A stretch of DNA of 40,000 nucleotides from NCBI GenBank assembly GCA_947575275.1, contig CANPMS010000019.1, positions 1 to 40,000 on the forward strand. The letters run 5' to 3'. Shown in pieces: positions 15,952 to 24,084 of the stretch. Numbering within the stretch: the stretch's first letter is position 1; every line of letters begins with the position of its first letter. Under the pieces are notes generated by a model, which was given only the letters and a program-made list of their open reading frames with translations, was not told the DNA's origin and did no database searches. Both the position numbers and the translations under genes were made by a program. Origin of the DNA: an uncultured Clostridium sp. Lineage in GTDB: Bacteria > Bacillota > Clostridia > Lachnospirales > Lachnospiraceae.

Positions 15952-16950
15952 TTAGTCTGTCAGACTGTTAATGGCCGCCTGCGCATGCTCCACAAAAATC
16001 TGCTGAATCGGCTCCATCTCGCCAAGTCCCCGAAGCACACAGGTAACCTCATAACCGGCTTTCTCAAAAGTATTTTTCCATGATCCTTCCTCATCGCCAG
16101 CCATATCGTTATTCGCATGATCACCGGCAACAATCATCAGTGGGGCTAAAACCACCTTCTTATAATTACCTGCCTGAACTGCCTTAAGTATATCCTCAAG
16201 GGTCGGCTCTGCCTCCACAGTTCCCACAAAATAATGCTCATAGCCTGCTTCTGTCATCATATTCTGCATCTTCGCATATACCTGATTGGACTCTGCCTCA
16301 GTTCCATGACCCATAAAACAGATGGCAGTCTCACCATCATCGTATTCTTTTGTTTCCTCAGTAATTGCAGCAATAACCGCTTTAAAATCTTCTTCAGAGG
16401 TCAGAAGCGGCACACCGATTGCCACCTTTTCAAATGTATCAGAATACTCTGCAACTTCATTCACCAAATCATTGTATTCTAGTCCATCCATCAAATGAGT
16501 CGACTGAACTACCAGCGTTTTAACTCCGTTATTTGCTGCGCGTTCTAAGGCTTCACCAATATTATCAATTACCACATTATCACGAGATTTTACATGATTT
16601 ATAATCATCTGGCTGGTAAACCCTCTTCTCACAGAATAATCCGGAATCGCATTCTCTATGGCCTCCTCAATTGCACCGATGGTGACACGTCTATTATCAT
16701 TATAGCTGGTTCCGAAACTGGCTACTAAAAGCTCTTGTTCACCAATCCCGTCCTGATTTCTGGGATTATCCAGAGAAGCATCGCCAGTGTCATAATTTTC
16801 CTCATCCTCTTCTTCCTCTGTGACCGTCTCTGTATTGGAAGTTTCTGCGGCAGTTCCATCTGCCTCCTTTGCAGTTCCTGTGCATCCTGCCATCGTTACA
16901 GCAAATAGAGATACAGCCATAGCTAATAGGGTAAGTCTGTTTTTCTTCAT
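15952..16950 (-). CDS. cbiK: CbiK-type sirohydrochlorin cobaltochelatase, exported lipoprotein form
   Basis: CbiK inserts cobalt into sirohydrochlorin in the anaerobic B12 pathway, normally in the cytoplasm. Residues about 72-332 give a full chelatase: ASFGTSYNDNR, the first metal-binding His in FMGHGTEAE (His215), VGTVEAEPTLEDI, and the second His in MIVAGDHANND (His278). The spacing of 63 matches His145/His207 of the Salmonella enzyme. Unusually, the N-terminus is a lipoprotein signal with TMAGC (Cys23), followed by an acidic linker of about 45 residues. Exported CbiK proteins are known (periplasmic heme-binding CbiKP in Desulfovibrio). It is the first gene after a cobalamin riboswitch and precedes an ABC importer, so a role in cobalt or tetrapyrrole uptake is likely. 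Confidence 0.9.
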   Translation of the reverse strand: MKKNRLTLLAMAVSLFAVTMAGCTGTAKEADGTAAETSNTETVTEEEEDEENYDTGDASLDNPRNQDGIGEQELLVASFGTSYNDNRRVTIGAIEEAIENAIPDYSVRRGFTSQMIINHVKSRDNVVIDNIGEALERAANNGVKTLVVQSTHLMDGLEYNDLVNEVAEYSDTFEKVAIGVPLLTSEEDFKAVIAAITEETKEYDDGETAICFMGHGTEAESNQVYAKMQNMMTEAGYEHYFVGTVEAEPTLEDILKAVQAGNYKKVVLAPLMIVAGDHANNDMAGDEEGSWKNTFEKAGYEVTCVLRGLGEMEPIQQIFVEHAQAAINSLTD

Positions 16951-17075
16951 TTTCTTTTCCTCCTCATTTTACAGGTATCTATATCGTTCAAAATAAGGTA
17001 CAGAATCTCACGTGGGAAAATGTGCAGAAAAACCAATGGTAAAAATCACTCATACCAGAATATGATTTGCACAAC

Positions 17076-17130
17076 AAAAAGACGGTACGACCAAGTCCTC
17101 GTGATCTGGAAATATTCCTGTACCAATACC
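17076..17130 (-). terminator. Possible expression-platform hairpin of the cobalamin riboswitch
   Basis: On the minus strand, just past the riboswitch core, GGTAC and GTACC can close a stem that is followed by GTCTTTTTG. The pairing is short and the inner part irregular, so a terminator is only a candidate. Sequestration nearer the cbiK start is another option. Confidence 0.3.
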
Positions 17131-17310
17131 CGGCAGGTTTCCTGGCTCGCTGCTCAACACACAGAACCGCCTTCCCGATTCTGAAAGAATCAGTGACTGT
17201 CCTAAGACAAAAGTTCTGTACTCCCAGCTTACAGTGACGAGATCGCACAGGTTTCACACCTGTTTCCCTTTTACCCCTCTTCTGCCAAAAAGGCAGCTTA
17301 CGGCACCGGA
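17120..17310 (-). promoter_or_regulatory. Cobalamin riboswitch
   Basis: The minus strand carries the conserved blocks in order: GGTGCC near the 5' end, AAAGGGAA with GGTGTGAAACCTG, GTCACTG, the GGGAAGGCGG box, and GAGCCAGGAAACCTGCC (the B12 box region, about 17133-17150). It lies in the 5' leader of the cbiK-led operon, about 170-360 nt before the cbiK start, with no gene between. Cobalamin binding would lower expression of the chelatase and ABC genes. Boundaries are approximate. Short frames that overlap it are not genes. Confidence 0.92.
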
Positions 17311-17365
17311 TATTTTAACTCGATATTCCTTTAATCCTACCATGTTATTCTGTAAAAAGCAATAG

Positions 17366-17439
17366 AGACTATTTAACAAAATATGGTCAGGCAAAAAGGT
17401 ACTGACTCTTGCCTGACCATATTCTTTTCCAAATAGTCT
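17366..17439 (-). terminator. Large nested inverted repeat after the HTH gene
   Basis: A perfect 15-bp inverted repeat (AATATGGTCAGGCAA, 17380-17394, against 17409-17423) is enclosed by a second perfect 9-bp repeat (AGACTATTT, 17366-17374, against 17431-17439). It begins at the stop codon of the minus-strand HTH gene, and the inner arm is followed by TTTTGTT on that strand. It should act as a terminator. Its length is unusual for one. Confidence 0.7.
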
Positions 17440-17677
17440 ATTCATCCGGGTCTAATTTATCAAATATTTCAGAATCATAAAATTCTCGGATTGTCACTCC
17501 AAGACCATCTGCAATCTTATTAATATTAACGATCCCTGGATTCTTGCTTTTACCATTTACAATACTTTTATAAGTTGATGCCGGCATTCCTGCCTTATAT
17601 GTAACAAAATAACCACTTAATTTCTTTTGCTTGCACAACTCTGCTATTCTGTAACTGGTAGCTTCACATATAGTCAT
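17438..17677 (-). CDS. HTH (XRE/Cro-CI type) DNA-binding protein, 79 aa
   Basis: A single helix-turn-helix domain fills the protein: IAELCKQKKLSGYFVTYKAG, then the recognition helix region MPASTYKSIVNGKSKNPGIV, then NINKIADGLGVTIREFYD. The C-terminal EIFDKLDPDE tail is acidic. It is preceded by AAAGGAGGG 5 nt from the ATG. It stands alone between the riboswitch leader and a 237-bp AT-rich gap, and is separated from the riboswitch by the large hairpin. Targets are unknown; self-regulation or control of a neighbouring operon is possible. Confidence 0.85.
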   Translation of the reverse strand: MTICEATSYRIAELCKQKKLSGYFVTYKAGMPASTYKSIVNGKSKNPGIVNINKIADGLGVTIREFYDSEIFDKLDPDE

Positions 17678-17914
17678 AACAACCCTCCTTTTTATATTAA
17701 GTTTAGTCGAAAAATGGAAAATAATGGGTCGATATACTATCCCCGAATCAATAGATTAACAGATATTATAAAAATTTAATAAATATCATAAATGGAGTAC
17801 AGTAATTTTTATCTCTTTATTTAAATTAATAAATTCCTTTTAAAAAATACAGCAATATTCGGCTGCATCTTCCAAAAGGAATTTATTAGTTGTTCTATTA
17901 TCGTTTATATTCTA

Positions 17915-18430
17915 TTATACCGACCTTTCTTTATACCCAAGCGCCATCTCCAAAGCCTCCTTTTCCTCATTGCCGAGAAGCACATCCGTTTCCCCACGAT
18001 CCACCTCTTTTAAATAAAGATAACAACCTTCCCTGCTATGAACGGAATTCAGAACAAATCCGGAATTTGTATAATCCAAAAGCGCAAGAGCAAAACTTAA
18101 ATTTCCACCCATCCCTTTAAATGCGTTATATTTCACAACCCCCATTTTCTGATAGGATGCTCTGCTGTTTTTATTTGCAATGCGTATAGAATCCTTGTTG
18201 GCACGATCCTCAGCCTTTAACCCTATGATTTCATTCATCTGATTAATAATCATATCTTCCATAGTCTCTGCGTCTTTTCCACGCATAAAAATATCGTATC
18301 TCCGATAGAGCCTTCTCATCTTCAAAAGACATACAATAACAACTACAAGAAGCACCAGCGTAATGATTACCTGTGCTATTATTATATAAATTGGATCAAA
18401 TCCAAGTTGATTTATTATACTTCCTTCCAT
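17915..18430 (-). CDS. DUF4446 family membrane-anchored protein
   Basis: The 171-residue protein starts with one membrane segment (IIIAQVIITLVLLVVVIVCL, about residues 15-36). A charged coiled region follows (MRRLYRRYDIFMRGKDAE to about residue 95), then a compact domain with VVKYNAFKGMGGNLSFALALLD and SREGCYLYLKEV. This is the DUF4446 pattern, commonly found beside parA/parB in Clostridia. Function is not established. It lies 27 nt after parB on the same strand and is probably cotranscribed with parAB. Confidence 0.85.
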   Translation of the reverse strand: MEGSIINQLGFDPIYIIIAQVIITLVLLVVVIVCLLKMRRLYRRYDIFMRGKDAETMEDMIINQMNEIIGLKAEDRANKDSIRIANKNSRASYQKMGVVKYNAFKGMGGNLSFALALLDYTNSGFVLNSVHSREGCYLYLKEVDRGETDVLLGNEEKEALEMALGYKERSV

Positions 18431-18457
18431 CTTATCTCACTCCTGTCCTTTCTATTC

Positions 18458-19399
18458 TCATTGGATTGATTCAATCAATTCTACAATCCGCTCGAGTTCA
18501 GACTCCGAATAGTATTCTATCTCAATTTTTCCTTTTGTACGATCCTTCCGGTTGATATTCACCTTAGTACCCATTACAGATTTCATTCGATTTTCCAAAT
18601 CCTGAAAAACAATTTCCATTGCTGTATCATCCGTTTTTTTCTGTTTTCCCTTCTTTTCTTTTCCCAGGCTTTTAACCGCTTTTTCCACTTCACGGACACT
18701 CAAATGATTCTGCTCTATCTTTTGTGCCAATCCCAGTTGAATTTTCGGGTCATCCACAGCTAAAAGGGTACGTGCATGACCACTGGTAATCCTTCCTTCT
18801 ACCAACATCTGCTGCACCTCTGGCATTAAATTCAAAAGACGCATACTATTCGTAATTGTTGTACGGTTTTTGGACACTCTCTCGGCAATTTCTTCCTGCT
18901 TAAGCTTAAATTCCTGCATCAAACGACGATATGCCATTGCCTCCTCAATAGGATTCAAATTTTCGCGCTGTACATTCTCAATCAGCGCAATCTCCATGGT
19001 CTGTTGAGGTGCATATTCACGAATAACCACCGGCACCTCTTTTAGTCCTGCCATTTTTGCAGCACGCCATCTGCGCTCTCCGGCAACAATCTCATACCTG
19101 TCCTGTTTTTTCTGGACAAGGAGTGGCTGAAGCACACCAAATTTTTTAATAGAATCTGATAATTGCTGAAGCTGCTCTTCATCAAAACTTTTTCTTGGCT
19201 GTTGATGATTTGGCTCAATCTTTGAAATCTTCAACGTAATTTCCCTTTGTTCCTCAAGTGCACCCGATTCCATAACAGTCGGTTTTCTTCTTCCTTTATC
19301 CTGATTTACTCCAAGCTTCTTCTCAGTGGTAACTTCCTCTACTACCTCATCACCAAACAGAGCGCCAAGCCCTTTTCCCAATCGTTTTGTAACTGCCAT
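18458..19399 (-). CDS. parB: Chromosome partition protein ParB (Spo0J)
   Basis: ParB loads at parS sites, spreads as a CTP-dependent clamp and works with ParA in origin segregation. The 313 residues show the N-terminal RLGKGLGALFG motif, the ParB/Srx nuclease-like domain with GERRWRAAK (the CTP-binding box), a helix-turn-helix (KLKQEEIAERVSKNRTTITN) for parS binding, a Lys-rich linker and a C-terminal dimerisation part with IEIEYYSESELERIV. The start codon overlaps the parA stop by one base (TAATG), so the pair is translationally coupled. Two parS sites lie within about 2 kb. Confidence 0.97.
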   Translation of the reverse strand: MAVTKRLGKGLGALFGDEVVEEVTTEKKLGVNQDKGRRKPTVMESGALEEQREITLKISKIEPNHQQPRKSFDEEQLQQLSDSIKKFGVLQPLLVQKKQDRYEIVAGERRWRAAKMAGLKEVPVVIREYAPQQTMEIALIENVQRENLNPIEEAMAYRRLMQEFKLKQEEIAERVSKNRTTITNSMRLLNLMPEVQQMLVEGRITSGHARTLLAVDDPKIQLGLAQKIEQNHLSVREVEKAVKSLGKEKKGKQKKTDDTAMEIVFQDLENRMKSVMGTKVNINRKDRTKGKIEIEYYSESELERIVELIESIQ

Positions 19400-20166
19400 T
19401 ACAATTCTCCTCTGCTTATCACTTCTGCGGCCAACATACGGTAACTTTCTGCCCCAGTCGAACGGGTATCATAAATATTAATCGGCATGCCATGGCTGGG
19501 GGCTTCCGCCAGTCTTACATTTCTCGGTATAATCGTTTTATAAATCTTCCTGTTCAAGTGCGTTTTCACGCTCTCCACTACCTCCAAAGAAAGGTTTGTC
19601 CTGGCATCATACATGGTAAACACTACACCCTCCAGTTCCAGCTTCGGATTCAATTTTTTCTTTACCAGTTCCACTGTCTGGATAATCTGATTCAAACCTT
19701 CCAGTGCATAATACTCGCACTGTATCGGAACAAGTACTGTATCAGCTGCTGTCAGAGCGTTAACTGTCAAAAGGCTCAAGGATGGCGGACAATCAATAAT
19801 AATAAAATCATAGTCACTTTCCACCTTATCCAGTTGCTTTTTTAGCAAAAATTCCTTCTCTGGTTCATTTAGCAATTCTATTTCAGCTCCTGCCAAATTC
19901 ACATCCGATGGCAAAATATCGAGATTTTCCTGAATTTCCTGAATAATGCAGCTTTCCAAATTGCATTCACCCATAAGCAATTCATATACTGTTTTATCCA
20001 TATATTCTTTTTCAAACCCCAAGCCGCTGGTCGTATTACCCTGTGGGTCAAAATCTACAGTAAGTACCTTCTGTCCAGCCTCTGCAAGACAGGATGATAA
20101 ATTAATTGATGTCGTTGTCTTTCCCACACCACCCTTTTGGTTTGCAATTGCTATTATTCTTCCCAT
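19399..20166 (-). CDS. parA: Chromosome partition ATPase ParA (Soj)
   Basis: This 255-residue MinD/ParA ATPase has the deviant Walker A KGGVGKTTTSINLS at the N-terminus, Walker A' DFDPQGNTTSGLG and Walker B DFIIIDCPPSLSLLT. The start MGRIIAIANQ is chosen over an upstream in-frame Met at 20205, because AAAGGA precedes it and the family begins here. It acts with ParB in origin segregation and, in Bacillus, in DnaA control. It is the first gene of parA-parB-DUF4446, with a parS site 134 bp upstream. Confidence 0.97.
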   Translation of the reverse strand: MGRIIAIANQKGGVGKTTTSINLSSCLAEAGQKVLTVDFDPQGNTTSGLGFEKEYMDKTVYELLMGECNLESCIIQEIQENLDILPSDVNLAGAEIELLNEPEKEFLLKKQLDKVESDYDFIIIDCPPSLSLLTVNALTAADTVLVPIQCEYYALEGLNQIIQTVELVKKKLNPKLELEGVVFTMYDARTNLSLEVVESVKTHLNRKIYKTIIPRNVRLAEAPSHGMPINIYDTRSTGAESYRMLAAEVISRGEL

Positions 20167-20299
20167 ATCATATCCTTTTATTTGTATTACAAAATCATTA
20201 CACATTGGTTTTAGTATATCATAATTTTTTCTGTTTTCCTATGGCTATTTTTATAATTCTTAAAATTTTAACCGGTACATAAAAGGTAAAAACAAAAAA

Positions 20300-20315
20300 T
20301 GTTTCACATGAAACA
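20300..20315 (+). promoter_or_regulatory. parS site 1
   Basis: TGTTTCACATGAAACA differs from the common bacterial parS consensus (TGTTNCACGTGAAACA) at one central base. It lies between the divergent parA and hydrolase genes. Confidence 0.9.
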
Positions 20316-20422
20316 TTTTAAAATATTTTTCGTTGTATAAGCCTGCCTTTTGTATTATACTTATAACATGGTCATTTTACATGTATAGTAAAATTTTGTT
20401 CAACGCATTAAAGGAGGTATCT

Positions 20423-21373
20423 ATGAAAACAAAAAATAAGTTTCTTACTTTACTTATCCTGACTGCCGGCACTGCAGCCACTACTGCTGCTATTAATAAA
20501 TTTATTAAAATGACTGCCATATCAAAGAATCTTTTAGGAGAATCTGAATCCCTCTGCTATAAATGGCGTTTAGGTAATATACACTATACAAAAACCGGAT
20601 CTGGAAAACCGCTTTTATTAATTCATAACTTAAATTCATCATCCAGCAGCTACGAATGGAATCAGATGATTCCCCTTCTGAGAGAGCATTACACAGTATA
20701 TACCCTTGATTTACTTGGGTGTGGGCGTTCTGAGAAATCCAATATGACTTACACGAACTACCTGTATGTACAACTAATTTCTGATTTTATAAAATCCGAA
20801 ATAGGACATCGTACCAGTGTAATTGCCGCCGGAGAATCCTGTTCTATTCCCATTATGTCATGCTCCGGTAACCCCGAACTATTTGACCAGCTTATGCTTA
20901 TTAATCCCTTAAGCCTTTTAGCTTTTAGCCAGTTTCCGGGAAAAACTGCAAAAATATATAAATTTATTGTGGATTCTCCTATTATTGGTACACTGCTCTA
21001 CCATATTGCCAACAGCAGACAGTCAATTACAGAGGAATTGCTGCGTAATGGATTTTACAATCCTTATTCCATTCCGTCCCATTATATTGACGTATACCAC
21101 GAATCAGCTCACTTAGGAATTTCTCCAAAATCTGTGTATGCAAGTGTAAAATGTAACTATACTAAGTGCAACATTGTAAATGCTTTAAAGAAAATTAATA
21201 ACAGTATTTATTTAGTTGGTGGAGCTGGTATTGAATCCATTTCTCATCGCCTGGAAGAATATAAATTTTATAATCCGGCTATTGAATCCGTTTTGATTCC
21301 AAAAACCAAAGGGCTGCCTCAATTAGAATCTCCCAAGGAACTATATGAGATAATAAAAACCTATCTTGGTTGA
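20423..21373 (+). CDS. Alpha/beta hydrolase-fold protein, probably without a full catalytic triad
   Basis: The 316-residue start at 20423 is chosen because AAAGGAGG precedes it; the frame extends 30 codons upstream without support. An N-terminal hydrophobic stretch (about 7-25) suggests a membrane anchor or signal. The fold is clear from KPLLLIHNLNSSS, YTVYTLDLLGCGRS and VIAAGESCS. The nucleophile elbow reads GESCS instead of GxSxG (Ser139). Where family members carry Asp and GHxPxxE-P, this one has VGGAGIES and KTKGLPQLESP, so the acid and His appear lost. It is the only sizeable plus-strand gene on the left arm near the origin, and it is bracketed by two parS sites. Role unknown. Confidence 0.8.
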   Translation: MKTKNKFLTLLILTAGTAATTAAINKFIKMTAISKNLLGESESLCYKWRLGNIHYTKTGSGKPLLLIHNLNSSSSSYEWNQMIPLLREHYTVYTLDLLGCGRSEKSNMTYTNYLYVQLISDFIKSEIGHRTSVIAAGESCSIPIMSCSGNPELFDQLMLINPLSLLAFSQFPGKTAKIYKFIVDSPIIGTLLYHIANSRQSITEELLRNGFYNPYSIPSHYIDVYHESAHLGISPKSVYASVKCNYTKCNIVNALKKINNSIYLVGGAGIESISHRLEEYKFYNPAIESVLIPKTKGLPQLESPKELYEIIKTYLG

Positions 21374-21378
21374 ATAAA

Positions 21379-21394
21379 TGTTTCATGTGAAACA
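21379..21394 (-). promoter_or_regulatory. parS site 2
   Basis: TGTTTCATGTGAAACA is the exact reverse complement of site 1. It lies 6 bp past the stop of the hydrolase gene, so the two sites bracket that gene 1.08 kb apart in opposite orientation. Confidence 0.9.
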
Positions 21395-21429
21395 TTAAAA
21401 ACTAAAAATTGTTTTAATATAAAATTATA

Positions 21430-21457
21430 AAGAGCCGCTTCTACTGAATCGGCTCTT
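21430..21457 (-). terminator. Terminator of the mnmE-mnmG-rsmG transcript
   Basis: AAGAGCCG and CGGCTCTT form a perfect 8-bp stem that includes the rsmG stop codon in its loop, followed on the minus strand by TATAATTTT. Confidence 0.75.
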
Positions 21458-22193
21458 TTGACGGTATACCCGCTTTTCTTGGAAATTTCTTTTCTGTTTG
21501 CTTTGTCTTATCAATTACTACAAGCGCCCGATCCGCTTCCAATTTTTCAAGCTGAAAACGTACAATTTCCCTGACATTTCCTCCCAGCAGTTTAATTGCA
21601 GGAATTCCTTTATTCAACTCCTCATCAATTTTTCCTGATTTATAAGATATAAAAATACCTCCAACCTTAACAAAAGGCAAACAATATTCTGCCAAAGTCG
21701 ACACATTGGCAACAGCTCTTGACACACAAAAATCAAATTGTTCACGAAATTCCCCATTACGTCCAAAATCCTCTGCACGCCCATGAATAATTTTTATATC
21801 AGCAAGCTCCAATTCTTTTATCACTTCATTAAGAAATTTAAGACGCTTATTCAGTGAATCCAGCAGCGTGATTTTTAACTTTGGAAATACTATTTTCAGA
21901 GGAATTCCAGGAAAGCCTGCACCAGTTCCCACATCAATCATAGTTTTCTTACAATCTGGTAGAACCGCTACTGCTCTCACCAATGACAAACTATCAATAA
22001 AATGCTTCTCTACCACATCTTCCAGCTCAGTAATTGCTGTCAGATTCATAAATTTATTCCACTCTGTCAATAACTGATAATACCGATAAAATTGTCCCAA
22101 CTGACCATCAGACAAATTTATCCCCAGTTCCCTCATTCCAAAACTCATCTTATCCACAAAAACCGATTCCATACTCCACCTATCCTCTTCCAT
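21441..22193 (-). CDS. rsmG: 16S rRNA (guanine527-N7)-methyltransferase RsmG
   Basis: RsmG (GidB) methylates G527 of 16S rRNA using S-adenosylmethionine. The SAM-binding motif [33 protein letters not shown] and [15 protein letters not shown] are all present. The 250-residue length is slightly above the usual 240. The start overlaps the end of mnmG by 14 bp; an alternative Met at 22172 would shorten it by seven residues. It forms the end of the mnmE-mnmG-rsmG cluster typical of the region left of oriC in Firmicutes. Confidence 0.96.
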   Translation of the reverse strand: MEEDRWSMESVFVDKMSFGMRELGINLSDGQLGQFYRYYQLLTEWNKFMNLTAITELEDVVEKHFIDSLSLVRAVAVLPDCKKTMIDVGTGAGFPGIPLKIVFPKLKITLLDSLNKRLKFLNEVIKELELADIKIIHGRAEDFGRNGEFREQFDFCVSRAVANVSTLAEYCLPFVKVGGIFISYKSGKIDEELNKGIPAIKLLGGNVREIVRFQLEKLEADRALVVIDKTKQTEKKFPRKAGIPSKEPIQ

Positions 22194-24066
22194 GCCTCAT
22201 CTGCTCTAAATATACCAGCAATACAGAAATATCTGCCGGAGAAACACCAGAAATTCGAGAAGCCTGTCCAATCGATGACGGCTTATACAGGTTTAGTTTC
22301 TGGACAGCCTCTTTCCGCAGGCTTTTCACAGCGCTATAATCAAAATCAATAGACAGTTTCTTGTTCTCCAGCTTCTTAAATTGGGCTACCTGTTGCTGCT
22401 GCCGTTTTAAATATCCCTCATATTTAATATTTATATCAACTTGTTCTGCAGTATCTCTCGGCAAATCAGGACGATTTTCATCAATTTCAATCAACATAAA
22501 ATAGTCAAGCTCCGGTCTGCGATTCAACTCCGCAAGAGTTGCTCCTGTTTTCAACGGCGTGCTCCCATGACGCTCAAGAAACTGCTGAATTTTCGGAGAA
22601 GCTCCAACAGTTGTTTTCTCCAACCGCTGCACTTCTGCCTGAATATCCCTTTCCTTTTCTAAAACCCTCTGATACGTCTCATCATCCACCAAACCAATTT
22701 CATAACCGATTTTTCTCAGCCTTAAATCCGCATTATCTTGTCTGAGAAGCAGCCGATACTCTGACCTGGATGTCATCATACGATAAGGCTCAAAATTTTC
22801 CTTCGTCACCAGATCATCAATCAATACACCAATATATGCCTGTGAACGATCCAGCACAATTGGATCACGGCCAAATATCTGCATGGCAGCATTAACTCCC
22901 GCCATAAATCCCTGGACAGCAGCCTCTTCATATCCAGAGCTTCCATTAAACTGACCTCCACTAAACAATCCATGTATATCTTTAAATTCTAAAGATGGCT
23001 TTAACTGCCTGGAATTAATACAGTCATATTCAATAGCATACGCATTTCTCACAATCTTTACCTGCTCCAATCCAGGGACTGTGCGGTACATGGCATACTG
23101 AATATCCTCTGGAAGTGAACTTGACATACCGCCTAAATACATTTCATTTGTGTATAATCCCTCTGGTTCAATAAATACCTGGTGTCGATCCTTATCTGGA
23201 AATTTTACAACCTTATCCTCAATAGACGGGCAATATCTTGGTCCTGTACCTTCTATGGCGCCGGAAAACAATGGTGAACGATTCAGATTATTGCGAATAA
23301 TCTGATGTGTCTCTTCATTTGTATAAGTGAGCCAGCAGGAAACTTGCTCCTTCTGTATAGATTTCGGATCTGTAGAAAAAGAAAATGGAACAATCCACTC
23401 ATCTCCAAACTGTTCTTCCATCTTTGAATAATCAATGGTTCTCCCATCTACTCTTGCAGGCGTTCCTGTTTTAAAACGAAACATCTCAACCCCATTTGCA
23501 ATCAGAGAATCTGTCAGATGATTTGCCGCTTTCAATCCATTCGGTCCAGTTTCATTACTCACATCACCATAAATGCACCGCGCATTCAGGTACGTTCCCG
23601 TTGCAAGAATTACTGCTTTAGCATAATATACTGCTCCGGAAAAAGTTTTTACACCTCTGACTATGTAGTCTTCTACAATCAGTTCTGATACTTCTGCCTG
23701 GCGCAGTGTCAAATTCTCCGTATTCTCCAGAGTTAATCTCATTTGTCTACTGTAATCCTGCTTATCTGCCTGTGCCCGAAGAGAGTGAACTGCGGCTCCC
23801 TTGGATTTATTCAACATTTTTGACTGGATAAATGTTTTGTCAATATTTTTCCCCATCTCTCCGCCAAGAGCATCCAATTCTCTCACCAGATGCCCCTTTG
23901 AACTTCCTCCAATATTCGGATTACACGGCATCAACGCAATACTATCAATACTGATAGTAAATACGATAGTCTGAAGTCCAAGCCGTGCACAGGCAAGCGC
24001 CGCCTCACAGCCGGCATGTCCTGCCCCTACTACAATAATATCATATATTTCTTCTAAATATGGCAT
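22180..24066 (-). CDS. mnmG: tRNA uridine-5-carboxymethylaminomethyl modification enzyme MnmG
   Basis: MnmG (GidA) and MnmE together modify the wobble uridine of certain tRNAs, using FAD and a folate one-carbon donor. The 628-residue protein has the FAD motif [12 protein letters not shown], then [20 protein letters not shown] with the catalytic-site cysteine, [12 protein letters not shown], and the C-terminal helical MnmE-binding part. ATG 24066 is chosen because AAAGGA lies 9 nt upstream; an in-frame TTG at 24072 is weaker. It follows mnmE by 18 nt on the same strand. Confidence 0.97.
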   Translation of the reverse strand: MPYLEEIYDIIVVGAGHAGCEAALACARLGLQTIVFTISIDSIALMPCNPNIGGSSKGHLVRELDALGGEMGKNIDKTFIQSKMLNKSKGAAVHSLRAQADKQDYSRQMRLTLENTENLTLRQAEVSELIVEDYIVRGVKTFSGAVYYAKAVILATGTYLNARCIYGDVSNETGPNGLKAANHLTDSLIANGVEMFRFKTGTPARVDGRTIDYSKMEEQFGDEWIVPFSFSTDPKSIQKEQVSCWLTYTNEETHQIIRNNLNRSPLFSGAIEGTGPRYCPSIEDKVVKFPDKDRHQVFIEPEGLYTNEMYLGGMSSSLPEDIQYAMYRTVPGLEQVKIVRNAYAIEYDCINSRQLKPSLEFKDIHGLFSGGQFNGSSGYEEAAVQGFMAGVNAAMQIFGRDPIVLDRSQAYIGVLIDDLVTKENFEPYRMMTSRSEYRLLLRQDNADLRLRKIGYEIGLVDDETYQRVLEKERDIQAEVQRLEKTTVGASPKIQQFLERHGSTPLKTGATLAELNRRPELDYFMLIEIDENRPDLPRDTAEQVDINIKYEGYLKRQQQQVAQFKKLENKKLSIDFDYSAVKSLRKEAVQKLNLYKPSSIGQASRISGVSPADISVLLVYLEQMRHGRG

Positions 24067-24084
24067 ATTCAATATTCCTTTTCT

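Noticed and set aside
16988..17445. Two minus-strand open frames of 89 and 63 codons
   Set aside because: They cover the cobalamin riboswitch and its flanks; the RNA motifs explain the sequence and neither frame has a convincing start or family.
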